Notes: generated from the sequence alone by a model not told the origin. A stretch of 64,000 nucleotides of DNA from Rotaria macrura (GCA_900239685.1 OENT01000274.1:1-64000); one strand, 5' to 3'; positions 1 through 12,625 are shown, counted from the stretch's first letter. A program made the numbers and translations.

Positions 1-1499
1 GAAGGTTCAGCAAACTGTGAAAGTAGACAAAATCTCTTTTTTACAAGAGGGGTCTATAATTATGCTGCAGTTATGTTTCAATTTTCTCAAGCTTTTTCTT
101 CAAATAATACTAGACGAAAGGGATAGATGATGATGCTAGGTAGTAAGTTGGCGCTCTCATGTAGGTTTATCATTAGCAGATCAATATCGTCTATGATGCA
201 AAGGAATTTATAATTTTGATACCCCCTGTATAAATATATATATATTTCGAAAATTTTATTTGGAAGAACAATTTTCGAAAATTAAAATGATTCTTTGCTT
301 TTCGAGGTTCGATCCCTACGAAAAAGTAACATTTGAATTTTTTCAAACGAGTTACTTTACATTGATTTCTATATTATGTCTTCTAAACACGACACTGATT
401 TGCTTTCGTTAGAGTGTAGTATCTTGTCTAGAGAAAAAGAACATGTTCAAATACTGGAGAAGTGTGTAGAAGTAGAAATTCGTATGGTCAATCATAGTGG
501 ACACTTTGAATGGAAGTTCTAGTGAGGAAAAATGCAGTTCTCATGTTCTACGAAAGTCATCCTAGGGGAACTAGCGACAATTTTCACCTAGGGAAATTGT
601 TTTGGGAAATGAGATTCTGCACACGAATCGTTATTTGTTTTCTTATTGACGGTTCAAGGACTGTGAACACGGAAACTAGATCAGGTCCGAATTAGTTTTA
701 GATTTACTGCGTTTTTCTAACTACAAATAAACATAAATTTCCGCTTAATATTCTTGTTTGTTTTGAGTGACAACTTTGGTAGTATCATTAGTTAAAAGAT
801 GCTGTTGATGGTGATCACATTTGTAATTGTATTGTAGAAGACACAGCTGAAAACATTTTACATTTTTGCTGTTTTACTATAGTCTTGAAGCATACATTAG
901 GCCGTCGAAATTCTCAATTCATTGAAAAGACTTTATTGAGGAGTTGAATTGAATTGAATTGAAAAGAAAACGATACTCCCTTTTGGAAAGAGCGTTTCAT
1001 GAAAGGTAAATGATGATTATTTAGATAAGAAATAGTATTTTCATTTATATTTTACGGTAATAAATTAATTACAATCGCAGAAGCGACTCTGCTCAAGTGC
1101 CGTCAGAAGCAGAAATGAAATTTTAGATCGATTTTTTCTGTTCTTTAACTATGACTAACACATAAAGATTACCTCACGTGATATTATAAATAGATATTTG
1201 GGAGTCTGCATTATGCTAGAAGCGAAAAATATTTTCAGTAGAAACACATTTCAACCCCAGTTTGAGCAGGGAAAATTGATACATCATTCTTTAATCAGTT
1301 CCATCGAGCGCTCTTTATAATTTTGTACCTCAGAATTAAATTTAAGATAAAAAGAAAGATAACATTACATTATACGTAGTATGATATGAAAAAAATACTC
1401 TCTTATCATATTTTGGTTTGCTATGATACCTCTTCGAACAGTACGTACATCAAAGAACTACTTAATTATTTGAAAAGATTGTTATCGATAATATATTAC
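1..1499. other. No gene recognised; probably WDR35 intron or 3' flank
   Basis: AT-rich sequence with only short open frames and no family match. The last WDR35 exon seen ends at 1500 with a normal donor (GTAATAT on the minus strand), so this stretch is either the start of a long intron or flank left after loss of the final exons. I looked for the Cys-rich C-terminal end of WDR35 on the minus strand and did not find it. A direct GAATTGAATTGAA run lies near 945-965. Confidence 0.5.
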
Positions 1500-4400
1500 C
1501 TATAAGATTGTAAATTGTTTGTACTGAAATAATGTCTTCATATTCAGTTAGAGTCAAAGCAGATCTTAGAGCTGCTTCGGGATTATTTGCTTTATACTGC
1601 CGTTGAGCAAGAATATAGAAGTGATATGCTTCGGCAGGACGCCAAACGTTGTCAATTAATTGTGTATCGGAAACACCTCCGGATCCTGTTGTTTCCTCTG
1701 TTAATAAGCCTTGCAAAGCATCAGATGCCTTAAAACGAAAAAAATTAAAAATTATTTTTGTTAAAATAACGGCTGCATATGATTTTTTATGTTTATACGG
1801 AAATAGCTGCTGTTGACTTTTTCTCTTTTCGCGATGTTGTTTTCATTGCTGTACGATATTGTTCGACAAGTAAACCACATAGAATAAACATTTTTTTCTT
1901 CATAATCAATGGTCGATTTTCTTTACTATGATTTTCTGCAATCTAAATAAAATTCAAATAATAAGAAATTACGAATTCTTCAACATTTTAGATTTTACTC
2001 CATAGAGAATTTTAGCTGCTTCTAAATAATTAGCAGATTTTTTATACAATTCAATTGCATCGAATGGCTTATTTTGATCGAGTAATGTTCTTGCTTGTCG
2101 TGTTAATAATGCTTTAAGATCGCTTAGATTGTAATGACGAGCTAATTCTATTCCCATATCCCATTGGCTTAATTCAATACACATTTGTACAGCTTCTTGT
2201 ATTCGATTACACTAATTATAGAAAAATTAATATTCATAATCAAAATAGTAGAAACCATTTACTCGTTTATATGCATCAACAGCCTGTTCAGGTAAACCAA
2301 TACCAGCAAATGTATCAGCAATAGGCTACAGAATGAAAATCAATCTCATGTTTTAGATGGGTCTATGAAAAACAAATGATAATAAATACTCGAAGTAATG
2401 GATCATTTTCTTGTAACGATTGACTTAGTTTTTCAAGAGCAATGTAATCTTCTGTAAACGAATAACAATGAAATAGTTGACCATTATTTCCACTTTGTTC
2501 ATAATATTTAGCAGCAGTAGCCCTTGAAACATTCGAGCAGTTAAATAAAAGTAAATTTGCATAAGATTAAGAAATAGAAAACAACGAACCATTGTTGTCG
2601 ATCAAAATAGAAATCTCCTAATTCATCCCATGCTTCATTTTGCATAGCATCACTAGCTATTGCACCAGATTGAAGAATTTGTACGACACGAAACCAATCG
2701 CCTAATTTTCGACGAAGTTGATAAGCTAAGTCTCTATAAATTGATAATAGGAGAAATGCAGCAGTTATAAGCAACGAGATGTTCAGTAGTCCAATGTGCA
2801 TCAGAATCAACTGAATGGTTCAACAAGAAATCATATGAAATTGTATTTAGGACCGAATTTGTTGACTTTCATCGAGTCATCAAAAGGTTGGTATGGAATG
2901 TTTTATCGGACATCACATTTTACACAATAAAACTTACTATTCAATACGAATTCACAAAATGTATCTCCTTCACTGACAGAACGAGATTTAGAAAATTTTT
3001 ATTATTGCCAAAGCTGACATCGATTCAGATCTCTACTAGTGAACATTGAGAGATAAAATTGTTCTATCTAATATGGGTAACCATTCTTCTAGATTTTCTT
3101 GAATAATGAATGCTATGTAGATGCTTTTACACGTTATTTATGATGATTGATAGAGATATTTTACGTCGAGAGAGAAAACTGAACAGAATACATGAAGCAT
3201 GTGGTAAAGAAATATACTATAAAAATATATAGTTCTATGAATTAGTCGAACTCTATGTTCTCGCTTATTTCGAATATCTCTTGTTTTAAATAACGGTTGC
3301 ACCAAAGCAAGAAAAATTTAATTACAGATATTAGATTCAAGATAATCCGATTTATCTTGCAAGAGTAAATTTTCAAGTGTGGTTATAAAGGAAAAATATT
3401 TTATCTACATGAAATCGAATCTTCGTATAGAGTACTTGTAAAATAGGTCAAACAAATTACTATAGCTTCTTAGAAAATTCTCTTTCCTATTCTGTCTATA
3501 GAAAAAATACATAAACAAACGAGAGTGGAATACTGCCGACGAAACGGTTCACGGTGACACCGACAGCCACACTCTACTTTCTTTCATCAGAACATACTTC
3601 CGATCCATTTGTACATAAATTTTTTCTACTTCATCATCTTGTTTAAGAAACGCAGCACATTCTGCACGTTTGAGTTGTTCACCCTACACATTCATAGATA
3701 TGCATAGAAAAAAATCTTTTTCGTTTCATTTACTTGTAATTGTTGTAAACGTCTTAGGAATTGTAAACCATAATAATCATGAATTTTTACAAAAGCATGT
3801 TCGGCTACTTTGATATCTAAATGATGAAGTGCTTCTTCGGCTAGAGCTCGCCTAAAAACGAAAAACCAATTTGAATTTTTCACAGATTTCATTGACATAC
3901 CAGAGTTGTGGATGAGGATCCTTCTCAATAGAATTGCTCACTTGTTCTAATGGTAATTTTTCACATGCTATTTTCATATCTCTTAATAACTTGAAAATAA
4001 AAACAAAAATGAGAAAATATAATTTTTTTTTCTGTCTATTTCTAGTTTTACTTTATTATCATAAATAGTTATATAATCTGATGACGGTGCTTGTACACCT
4101 TTTACATGCATTTTCATTATTTCGTCAAGCATAACAACTTTAACTTGTAGATTATTATAATCACATACATAACCTGAGCAAGGTACAGCTTCTTCTACTT
4201 CTGTACCCCGCACGAATGATATTTTTGTTTTTTCCATCACTACAAATGAATCAGGTAGATCCTAAAAGAGAAAAATTATTGTCACTTATAATTTGTTATT
4301 CAAAAATAAATTTACATTGGCCCAAACAACATTCCACACATCACCCTTTTTAAAATTTGTAATATCTTCACGTGGTTCTTTACTTTCCATATCGATTAAC

Positions 4401-7400
4401 ATACAATTTCCAGTTGTATCAATAATAGATATTAATCTAGATGAATTAATTACATTTAATTTTTCGTGAAAAAATGAAAACATTATTTAATTACTAACGT
4501 TGCAATTGAATTAAGTGCAATTCTATTTATGCGAAATTGACATTCAATCTTCTCCATAAGTGTACATGCTGGTAGTGAATAGCGAAGTACAAGACCAGAT
4601 AGTCGAGCCTAGAATTTCATAGATATTTTTTCTTCCTTAAGGAATTTAAAAGTATGACAACAACTGTCTAAGATATCCAGATAAGATTTTCACGTTTAAT
4701 CATGACACGTTCTTTTATTTACACTATATCGAAAAAGTAGATACTCGATTAATTGAATTGAGTGTAACAACAACTCATGATCTTAGATTTTTAGTAATTG
4801 AACGAGAGATCCTACAAATATCAGTTTTGGTCGAATTCTATAACAGATCGGTTAACTTTTGAAATTACTATCTCCATATAGTATTTAACATCATCATATT
4901 ACTATGTTATTGGTCTTAAGTGACGGGCTTCAAATGCTTAACATGTTATTACTTTTAATAAAGAACTAACAGATGACGTTAGTAAAATTCAGTCGAGTTT
5001 TATTGAGTTTTAGTGGTTTCATCAAAATGTTTGCGAATGGTTCATGAACTTGATAAAATTTCAAAACAAGTTTCTCTTAATTATCATCATATAAACAGAT
5101 GCTCGAAACGTTGAAGGATCGTTAGATGAAAAATCAAGATGACTACTTAATTTTTCCTATATTGTTCAGCTATTAAAATTATACTCAACGTTTTCCTCCA
5201 CTTTGTTATCGATACAAAGAATTAAACTTCAACGAAGTAAATTGATCGATTTTTCTATCTCTCCTAAAGATTCTATTCTTTTCTATTACTATCGAATAGA
5301 ATTCGAATGAAAAATAAAGGCAAGCTTTATAGCATACCACAAAGATCCATTTATCTGATCCACATAAACTCGTAATAGGATCTTCTGTGTCCTATTCAAA
5401 AATAAAATACGATAGTAAATCAATTAAATCGTTTGAAAAAAACATATTTTCTACCATGGCATCTAAACTGGCCATCACACTCAATTGAAGTTCATCACCA
5501 TGTCTTACTACTGCAGGATCGTCAATTTGAATAAATCTAAATTACAAAACAAAATTCAACATAGTTCACTGCCTTGTTTGAGTCGTTTTGGAAAATTTGT
5601 CTCACTTTTCATATGGTTGCTTTTTAACCATTTGCGATCCAACAAATCCACTGATACCCCAAATAAAAATCAATGATTTTGCAGCAATAATTGCATAACT
5701 TTGTGTTACACATATATGCATCGGTTGAAATGGTATATATTTTGATTCAACGGTAACACCAATGGAGTTACATAGTAAAACAACATGTGTATCTGTTACT
5801 GCACCATGTCCTGTTGATATTCCTCGTTCAACGAAACCACCAATACAACAGTACGATCCATAACCACCAATTGCAAGTAAATTTCGAACATATCGATAAT
5901 GAACCTTGTTTTTCCAAGAAAAAAGAAATATTTTACGAAAGTAAAAAAAACCACAACAAAAGTTTTACTTCATTTGTTTTTGTATTCCAAAATACAACAA
6001 TATGTTCAGGTCGAGTACATGTAAAAAATGTATAAACAACTGTATCTTGAATGTAACACCACTAAAGAAAAACAAATGTAACAATTTACAGTAAAACGAA
6101 AACTATCCATTTCTGGTTGAACTATGATTCTTTCCATTGGACAACAGTTAAAAATCATATTAAATTATTCAGTATTAGTTCTGTTGCACGCACCACTATC
6201 AACACTTTCACTAATTTCTTATGAAATGTGATTTGCTCGAAAGCATATCAAGTCTGAAATTTTCTATCTGAGAATGAATATTCGAGAAATAATCTGACCT
6301 TTGAAGTTTCTATATGAAAAAAAAAATTATTTAGCGTCTGAAGTGATCACACTAACGTTAAACATTTTAATGCATGAAGTGCACATCAATCTATTGTTCT
6401 CAGTGTTAGAAGTAGCTAGTGAACAATGTTACAAATATCTTAGATTTATAAAAAAAAATAATTACTTTATAATCTAATCGACAGTTAGCAAAGTAAATAA
6501 AATTATCAATTGCAATAACAAGTCGAAGTGAGTGAGCTTCCCATGCACAGTCTGCAATACTTTTTCCTGTTACTTTTAGTGAACGTAAATGCTAAACAGT
6601 AGGAAAATATTAATATAATGTATTAGTTTTTTGTTCTTGTCACAAAATTTTTCTGCGAACAACGAACCTCTCCCCATGGTGAATAGAAATGAATAAAATT
6701 ATGTGCTCTATCTCCTAATGTTTGATAACCAGCAACAGCCAACATCGAACCATTGTCATTCCATTTAATTGACACAACATGAATATCAATGTCAAGAATA
6801 ATGGGTGTTGGATCATCTTCTCTAGACATTAATTGCATAGCACCATTTTCATAACATATAGCAAGACTTTTGCTATTTATTGATAGTAAACCATTCCTTC
6901 CGTCATACCATTCAATACCAGCAATTTCAGCTGATTCTACACCTTCACGAATACAAAATATATGAATCGGACCCTTGAAAAATAAAGAAAATTAGAAAGA
7001 CAAGAAATAAATCTTCTTTTTTTAAACGAACAATATAATTGAGTTTGAAATCGTATATATGAATTTCGCCACGGACAAAGCCAAAAAGTAATAGATGACT
7101 ATCAGGTGACCACTAAAAAGATCAAGAAATCGTAATCATGAGCGTTCAGAATGTGTTTCTTTTAAAATTTTTGAAATCTGCTCCTCTGTCACTCGATTGA
7201 TTATCACTAAAATCATACTGACTTTATATGTGTTTTAATGAAATAAACAATTTTGATTTCTTTAGTATATTAATTCATATGTATATTCTTTTTTCAAGAC
7301 GATATTTCGATGTGCTCCAAAACCAGTTGAAAAACATTACATTTGACTTTTGAAATAAAACTTCGTTCAGACACTAGTCTAAATTAATGATTAATGTTTA

Positions 7401-8367
7401 TCGTTTGATTCTTTTGAAAACATAGTATTTAGTTCTAAATTATTGTCGTTCAACTCTTTCTCTATACGAATCAGTTTTCTTTTGAATGTTTAGGAAGCAG
7501 AACTAAGCATTTTAGTCACATTCGGAACCCATTTCTCTTATGAACTCTAGTGTCTCGATTCAATAGTGATCGATCAACTGAAAAATTTTCCTCTTAAGTA
7601 TAATATATTCAAATTATTTCATTATAACTATTAAATAGTGAGACTTTATATACTAAATAATTTTTCCAAGCATTTTAAAAGTTATTATACCTCTACTTTT
7701 GCTAATTTTTTATCCGTTAAGCTTTTCCCAGCTATTCTTGATCCTTCAACTGATCCAATAATAACATTTCCTAAATATATCATCATAAAAATTCTTTTAG
7801 AAATCAAGAATCTCATTTTTACTCTCTTACCATCTTCATGACCGATACAAATCATTTGTCCACTGAAATAAAAAGCCAACAATAAATACAATTTATATGA
7901 TTATATTTTATTGAAGCTATCGTACTTCGAATTCCATTTCATATCACTAATACGATTCTTAGTTCTATTGTTCAGCATATCTTGTACAAATTCATTTTGT
8001 GGTCCATCAACCCAAACAATAACTGTTCCATTAGCATCAGCAGTTGTCAATTTTCCAAACTGTTCATTCCATGCTATGCTTGATATAGCACTAGTATGTC
8101 CTTCTAATGTTTGGTTTTTTGTCAATTGTGCTTGACCAGCGACACCACGTGTGCGGGCATCACCAACTAATTAGTAGCAAAAAGAAAATAATGGAAATAA
8201 GAGTGAAAATTTAGAATAATAAAACCTTCAGGTATTTCCAATTTAAGAACTTTAACAAGACCATCACCACAGCCCGCTGATACATAACCATCCACTGCAT
8301 TCCAACCACACTTTGTTACAGGTGTGTCGTTGGGCATAGCTATACGTTTAGCTAGATGAGCGAACAT
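1500..8367 (-). CDS. WDR35: WDR35 / IFT121, intraflagellar transport complex A subunit (C-terminus not in window)
   Basis: IFT-A subunit needed for retrograde transport in cilia and entry of membrane cargo. Twenty-three exons join in frame on the minus strand: 8367-8226, 8166-7926, 7862-7831, 7770-7691, 7112-7032, 6973-6668, 6591-6466, 6061-5969, 5904-5606, 5536-5455, 5391-5338, 4608-4499, 4436-4316, 4261-4052, 3989-3901, 3851-3734, 3683-3598, 2733-2590, 2522-2390, 2325-2263, 2211-1999, 1942-1799, 1728-1500. They give about 1065 residues against about 1180 in human WDR35. Signatures are co-linear with the family: LAKRIAMPN at the start, NQTLEGH, WSPDSHLLLFG, SLAVAG-like WD repeats, DPHPQLWRALAEEAL, KLGDWFRV, PFDAIELYKK and RPAEAYHFYILAQRQ. 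The N-terminal half is WD40 propellers; the C-terminal half is TPR-like helices. The ATG at 8367 matches the family N-terminus; a 5-codon upstream extension lacks ATG. Most introns are about 55 bp; introns 4, 7, 11 and 17 are about 578, 404, 729 and 864 bp. The last roughly 110 residues (terminal helices and Cys-rich end) are missing. Confidence 0.93.
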
Positions 8368-8593
8368 GATTCTTTTGAACAATATTCTGAAATAGGAAAA
8401 ATTATATGCATGTGTTCAAGACATAGGGAGAATCAATAATGCTTTTGTAACTAAGCAGCAATATCTACATGAATTCAACATCATCTCTAATGTCATTGGA
8501 GAATACACGATCCAATAAGAAAAATATCAAATGCATGATCGATTGATCGAGTTATTATTTTTTGTTGTTTTTATTTTAAAATACACCGAAAAA
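8368..8593. promoter_or_regulatory. Divergent WDR35/ATP5F1E intergenic region
   Basis: Only 226 bp separate the two start codons, which point away from each other, so both promoters must sit here or overlap the 5' UTRs. On the WDR35 side a pyrimidine tract ending in TTTCAG (minus strand, AG at 8388-8387) lies about 20 nt before the ATG. That is a good 3' splice site with no donor identified upstream, so it could be a trans-splicing acceptor or the end of a 5' UTR intron. I saw no clear ciliary X-box or TATA element. Confidence 0.5.
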
Positions 8594-8914
8594 ATGCAGT
8601 ATTGGCGTTTAGCTGGTTTAAAGTTAGTATTTTTTAAAAACTCTTCTTATTATTATTGGTTTTCATACAAATGCATATTTTATTATAGTTATATTCAATA
8701 TTCGGCAACATGTGCACGTACACTTCGTCGCTGTTTAAAATCAACCGTAGCCAAAGAAGCTTTGAAACGTGAAGAATCATACGTGCGCGTTAGTAAATGG
8801 CAAGGTGGAAAACTATCGGATCAAGTTTATCCACCAAGTAAGTTGAATGATGAATTTATTCAAAATTTTTATATGAAATTCTTTTTACTTTTAGAAACGG
8901 AACAAGCATCATAG
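8594..8914 (+). CDS. ATP5F1E: ATP synthase F1 epsilon subunit, mitochondrial
   Basis: Smallest subunit of the F1 central stalk of mitochondrial ATP synthase. Three exons: 8594-8622, 8689-8837, 8895-8914, separated by introns of 66 and 57 bp. They encode about 65 residues. The N-terminus MQYWRLAGLNYIQYSATCAR aligns with the family pattern of YWR-AGL followed by YI-YS and a Cys-Ala-(R/K) helix. The C-terminal extension (KWQGGKLSDQVYPPK then TEQAS) is longer than in human, which has about 51 residues. There is no cleavable presequence, as expected for this subunit. An AATAAA at about 9013 suits a short 3' UTR. The upstream in-frame ORF start at 8531 gives a hydrophobic leader not typical of the family, so the ATG at 8594 is preferred. 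Confidence 0.9.
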   Translation: MQYWRLAGLKLVFFKNSSYYYWFSYKCIFYYSYIQYSATCARTLRRCLKSTVAKEALKREESYVRVSKWQGGKLSDQVYPPSKLNDEFIQNFYMKFFLLLETEQAS

Positions 8915-10637
8915 AATTCGTCCCATCAATAATTAAGATAGACTATAGTAGCAGTATTTTACACTCTGTTTTTCCAAGCTGTTCCTCGTAAATTTGTTTT
9001 CTAAAATAGAAAAATAAACATCATTTTTATTCCCGATGCGTGATTGATATGGCATGTTTATTTATAGAAATTTATTGAATATTCGTAAAGTATATCAAGA
9101 TAAATACCGAATCAATGGAGTATAGTTACTTAGATTAGTAGTTTTTCAAATTTTATGCTGTGATTTACGAAAGAATGTTCTACGTCAACTTGCAAAGATA
9201 TTTTCGTATGGGTCATATTTTTAGTAGCATTTTTGATCTTTTGGTATTATGTTGTCGAAATAGAAAAATTACTTGGTGCAAGTTTTTCGATGAATAATGA
9301 TGTGTCAAGAAACAGTTGATTTTTCTTGAATCGACTTTTTTTTTCATTATTTGCATTCAATCAATTGATATGAGAGTATCATTTTTTACGAATAGTAATC
9401 ATCACATAAAAGATAATAAGTAGTTATATTATTGATATCTACATAAGTATTATTTATTCAATTTTGATGATGATTATTGTCGAACATATTTATTTTTCTT
9501 TAGCAATAATTGTAACTTGTGCTGTCAAGAACAAGAAACAAAAATTATTTTCATGATTCGTCTTATAACTATCCTGAGAAAAACATACTATGAATAGATT
9601 TTGTTATGGTCTTTGAATCGAAATTTTTGAAACTTGGTGAAATTTACACAATTTTTCAAATTACACACGAACTGAATCAATCAGTTATACATAAATACAA
9701 TCATGTTAGTAAACTGAAAGTAAGCAGGCATCATCCACAAGTTATTTTCTCAAGCCATCATACGAATGGTGTTAGATTATTTTAGTGTAATTTATAATTA
9801 AATGCTTGCTAAACAATTCTTATTTGAATATCATGTATCTCAAAGGCATTTCTATAAACTATATTTTTGTTGTTTGTTTATGAAAAATGGTTATTCATGT
9901 TTATCTCTGATTTGCCTGTTGATGAGAAACGAGTCGTTGATTTTTATAAGTAGAGTCTTTCTAGACAACTTCTCTATTGCTAATGCATTGTCCAAGAATA
10001 GAAAAGTCAGTTTATCAGAGGGCGAAAGAGGGCACATGAAGAAACGAAGATTTTTACTTGCATATCATTTACAAATGACCCTTGATTGCATAGTATCATC
10101 AATTATGTTAATCGTGTTTGTTTTACAAATACGGTTAGTTTCATAAATTGCTAGATAAAAATTTTTAACATTTAAACAATTTCAACTAAGTCAATGTCAC
10201 TGATTCTCATAAAAAAATGAATTATGTAATTATTCAAAAAGTACAACAGCTTTGCATAAAAACCAAAACAAAGCTTTACATTACTTCTTGGAAAAAGGGC
10301 AAGTGATTGGTTGATACTGCATTACGACAACAACAAAAACCCAAATGCCATTATCCAACAGACTACTGGATAATTCTCGAGAACGATTAGTGTTTCTAAT
10401 TGATCAGTCGACGGAAGAGGATATAGGCATTTAAATATTAATCGATAGGTAAACAATAGAATAAAGTTCAATCTATCAGAATTAAATATGATTTTTGTAA
10501 ATAACCTGAACTTCAACCAGCAAAAGACGCAAGGTAATGATCCATGTGCAGTTGTAATGTAAATTCCAATTCGTTTTTCATCAGGTTCAAACGAAGGAAA
10601 AATCATGACATTGTCAGACCCAGGTGAATGAATCTGG
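8915..10637. other. Intergenic, nothing recognised
   Basis: Begins with the presumed ATP5F1E 3' UTR (AATAAA near 9013). The rest is AT-rich with poly-T runs. An open frame at 9802-10146 has no recognisable motif and codon content typical of random AT-rich DNA. Confidence 0.6.
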
Positions 10638-10795
10638 TACCCAGGTCAATCGAAACGGACCACCGTTAGCAGCCGTAACAGTATCGTAAACTGTCCTTTT
10701 TACGTCATATTCCACGGTTAAAAGACCGTTTTAAGCCGTATTATGGCGTTTTAACATAGCCCGTATTACGGCCGTACACAGAAACCGTACCCTAG
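10638..10795. mobile_element. Half copy of the TACCCAGG fold-back element
   Basis: About 155 bp that match the left arm of the complete element at 11318-11616: shared starts (TACCCAGGTCAATCGAAACGG-type end), the shared inner block ACAGTATCGTAAAC and the shared block GTATTATGGCGTTTTAACA. The right arm is absent, so this is a solo or deleted arm, not a complete element. Confidence 0.7.
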
Positions 10796-11310
10796 TCGAA
10801 TTCTTTCACGTTTCTGGACAAGATCCTTGCCAGATCTAGTCAGGATCCTGCAAGGATTCGCGGGTTTCTCCTGCGGAAGCGGCATTATCCTGAAAAAAGC
10901 GTCTAGCCACTAAATGTGCCGGATCCTGCCAGGATTCAAAACAAGGTTTTCAAGGGTCGTGATAGGTTTATCATTGTTTTTGAAACAGAATAAAGCCAGG
11001 AAATCTCTGTTTCCTGAAAAAAGCGTGTAGCCACTAAGTTCCCCAGATCCTGCCAGGATTTCAATACTGCAAAATTGAAGAGAAAAATATTTATGATAAT
11101 ATCTTTCAAGATTTTACTAGGTTTTCTCGAAGATATTATCGAATATCTTGACAAAATCTAGGTACGATTGAGCTAGGCTTCTTTCAGAATATCATTAATT
11201 TCTTTGCAGGATTTTCTGAATAGAACAGAAAATGAATGTACACATATTGTATCGATCTCTAGACCTACAGTTTTCATACCAATCAGCTTACTGAGCTGGA
11301 TGTGCCATGC
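10796..11310. repeat. Two direct copies of a GGATCCTGCCAGGATT-bearing unit
   Basis: A block beginning CCTGAAAAAAGCGT, then TAGCCACTAA, then GATCCTGCCAGGATT occurs at about 10891-10942 and again at about 11012-11064. The units are about 121 bp apart with scattered differences. The same GATCCTG/CAGGATC core recurs in the degenerate block at 13080-14170, so the two regions probably share one repeat family. No coding potential seen. Confidence 0.6.
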
Positions 11311-11317
11311 CATTCTA

Positions 11318-11616
11318 CCCAGGGCAATCAAAACGGCCGCCGTTACAGTATCGTAAACGGTCGTTTTTACATTGTATACCACGGTTAAACGACCGTTTTA
11401 TGCCGTATTATGGCGTTTTAACAAGGTCAGTATTACGGACGTACACGGAGACCTTATATACGCCGTAAAACTCTCGTAAAGACAGCGTAATACTCTCGTA
11501 TTCTATAAAACATACGGTCGTATTACTGACCTTGTTAAAACGGGATAATACGACGCCGTAATGGGCCGTGTTCTCATCGTATACGACCGTTTACGGATCG
11601 TTCTGTTTGACCTGGG
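11318..11616. mobile_element. Complete fold-back MITE, CCCAGG...CCTGGG ends, flanked by TA
   Basis: About 299 bp almost entirely composed of two inverted arms: the left arm starts CCCAGGGCAATCAAAACGG and the right arm ends CGTTCTGTTTGACCTGGG, its reverse complement with a few changes. The arms meet near 11460-11470. Both sides are flanked by TA, consistent with TA target duplication. There is no open frame, so mobilisation would need a transposase in trans. The arms are rich in ACGGTCGT and TTTTAC motifs. Superfamily is unresolved. Confidence 0.8.
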
Positions 11617-11844
11617 TATATCATTTCTAAGTGCAATATCTTTTATTTCTGACTTTACTGGAAATTTCTACTTGAATTCTATCTGAATAAGAATTATTTG
11701 AAAAAATTCTGAAAATGCATAATTTCTCATATGTATTTTAATCGGTGAAATTGCAGTATCTTTTTATTTCGATTCGATTGAAAACATATTTTGAATTTTT
11801 TTCGTACATTATTAAAATTATGAGCAGTCCCTAATGAATGTACT

Positions 11845-12625
11845 GAATCAAGGGTACCTGAAAAAGTACCCTGCTACTAGTATGTCACAGGTACTTTTGG
11901 GTACTTAAGTACCTTATAGTACTTTTAGGTACGTATAAGGTACTCGGGTGGGTACCCTGCTGCATAGCGTCTAGTAAGTGGGTACTTGAAGTTACTGATC
12001 AAATACTCGGCTGGGTACTATTGCGCAGTAATTTTAGGTACCCTGCTGCCAAAGCTGCAGTATGTTGATGATTGAACCTAACCTTTGACTTTTTTCATTT
12101 TTGCTTCTGTCAAAGCAAATTATAATTTTTTTTCGTTTTTATTTAATTTAATTTTTTCAATTCTGAAAATTCAAGCGGGTCAAATTTCTCGATCTGATCG
12201 AGCTTGAGTTGATCAGATCTCCACCAGACCATATCAAGGTAGTCCTCTCTCGATTTATGATCGAGATTGGCATTTTTCGACTATAATAAATAGTCAAGAA
12301 ATAATCTAGAAAAGATTAGTATGAAAATATATTGGTTTCTTATGCTTTGTCTAGTTGTTTATATGGAGCTGTGTGTGCGAAAGAAAACGGTGAATGAACT
12401 GTAACTATACAGAACGCGCCAAATCTAGGATACCCTGTAGAGTTTTCCAAAGTAAAGTTACAGGTGCAGGTACTCATACAAGTACCTGTTCAGTAAACAT
12501 ACGATGTGGGTACCCAATGCAGTAACTAGATCAGTATAATCACTGAAAATTTTCGAAGTACCCATATCGGGTACCTTGCTGAGGCTTTCGCAGTACATGG
12601 GTACCCTGAACTCAGTACTTCCCCT
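11845..12625. repeat. GGTAC/GTACC-rich degenerate block
   Basis: Two clusters, about 11845-12060 and 12440-12625, are packed with GGGTACC, GTACTT and AGGTAC hexamers on both strands. GGTACCCTGCTG-like 12-mers recur at about 11950, 12037 and (with one change) 12570. The intervening roughly 380 bp lacks the motif. The second cluster partly reads as the inverse of the first, so this may be a decayed element with long inverted ends. No gene is seen. Confidence 0.55.

Noticed and set aside
303..320. GGTTCGATCC resembling a tRNA T-arm / B box
   Set aside because: The flanking stem does not pair fully and no A box, anticodon arm or acceptor stem fits upstream.
510..695. 61-codon plus-strand open frame
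   Set aside because: No motif, no splice partner, composition of random AT-rich DNA.
10322..10606. 94-codon minus-strand frame
   Set aside because: No family resemblance; hydrophobic AT-driven codons only.
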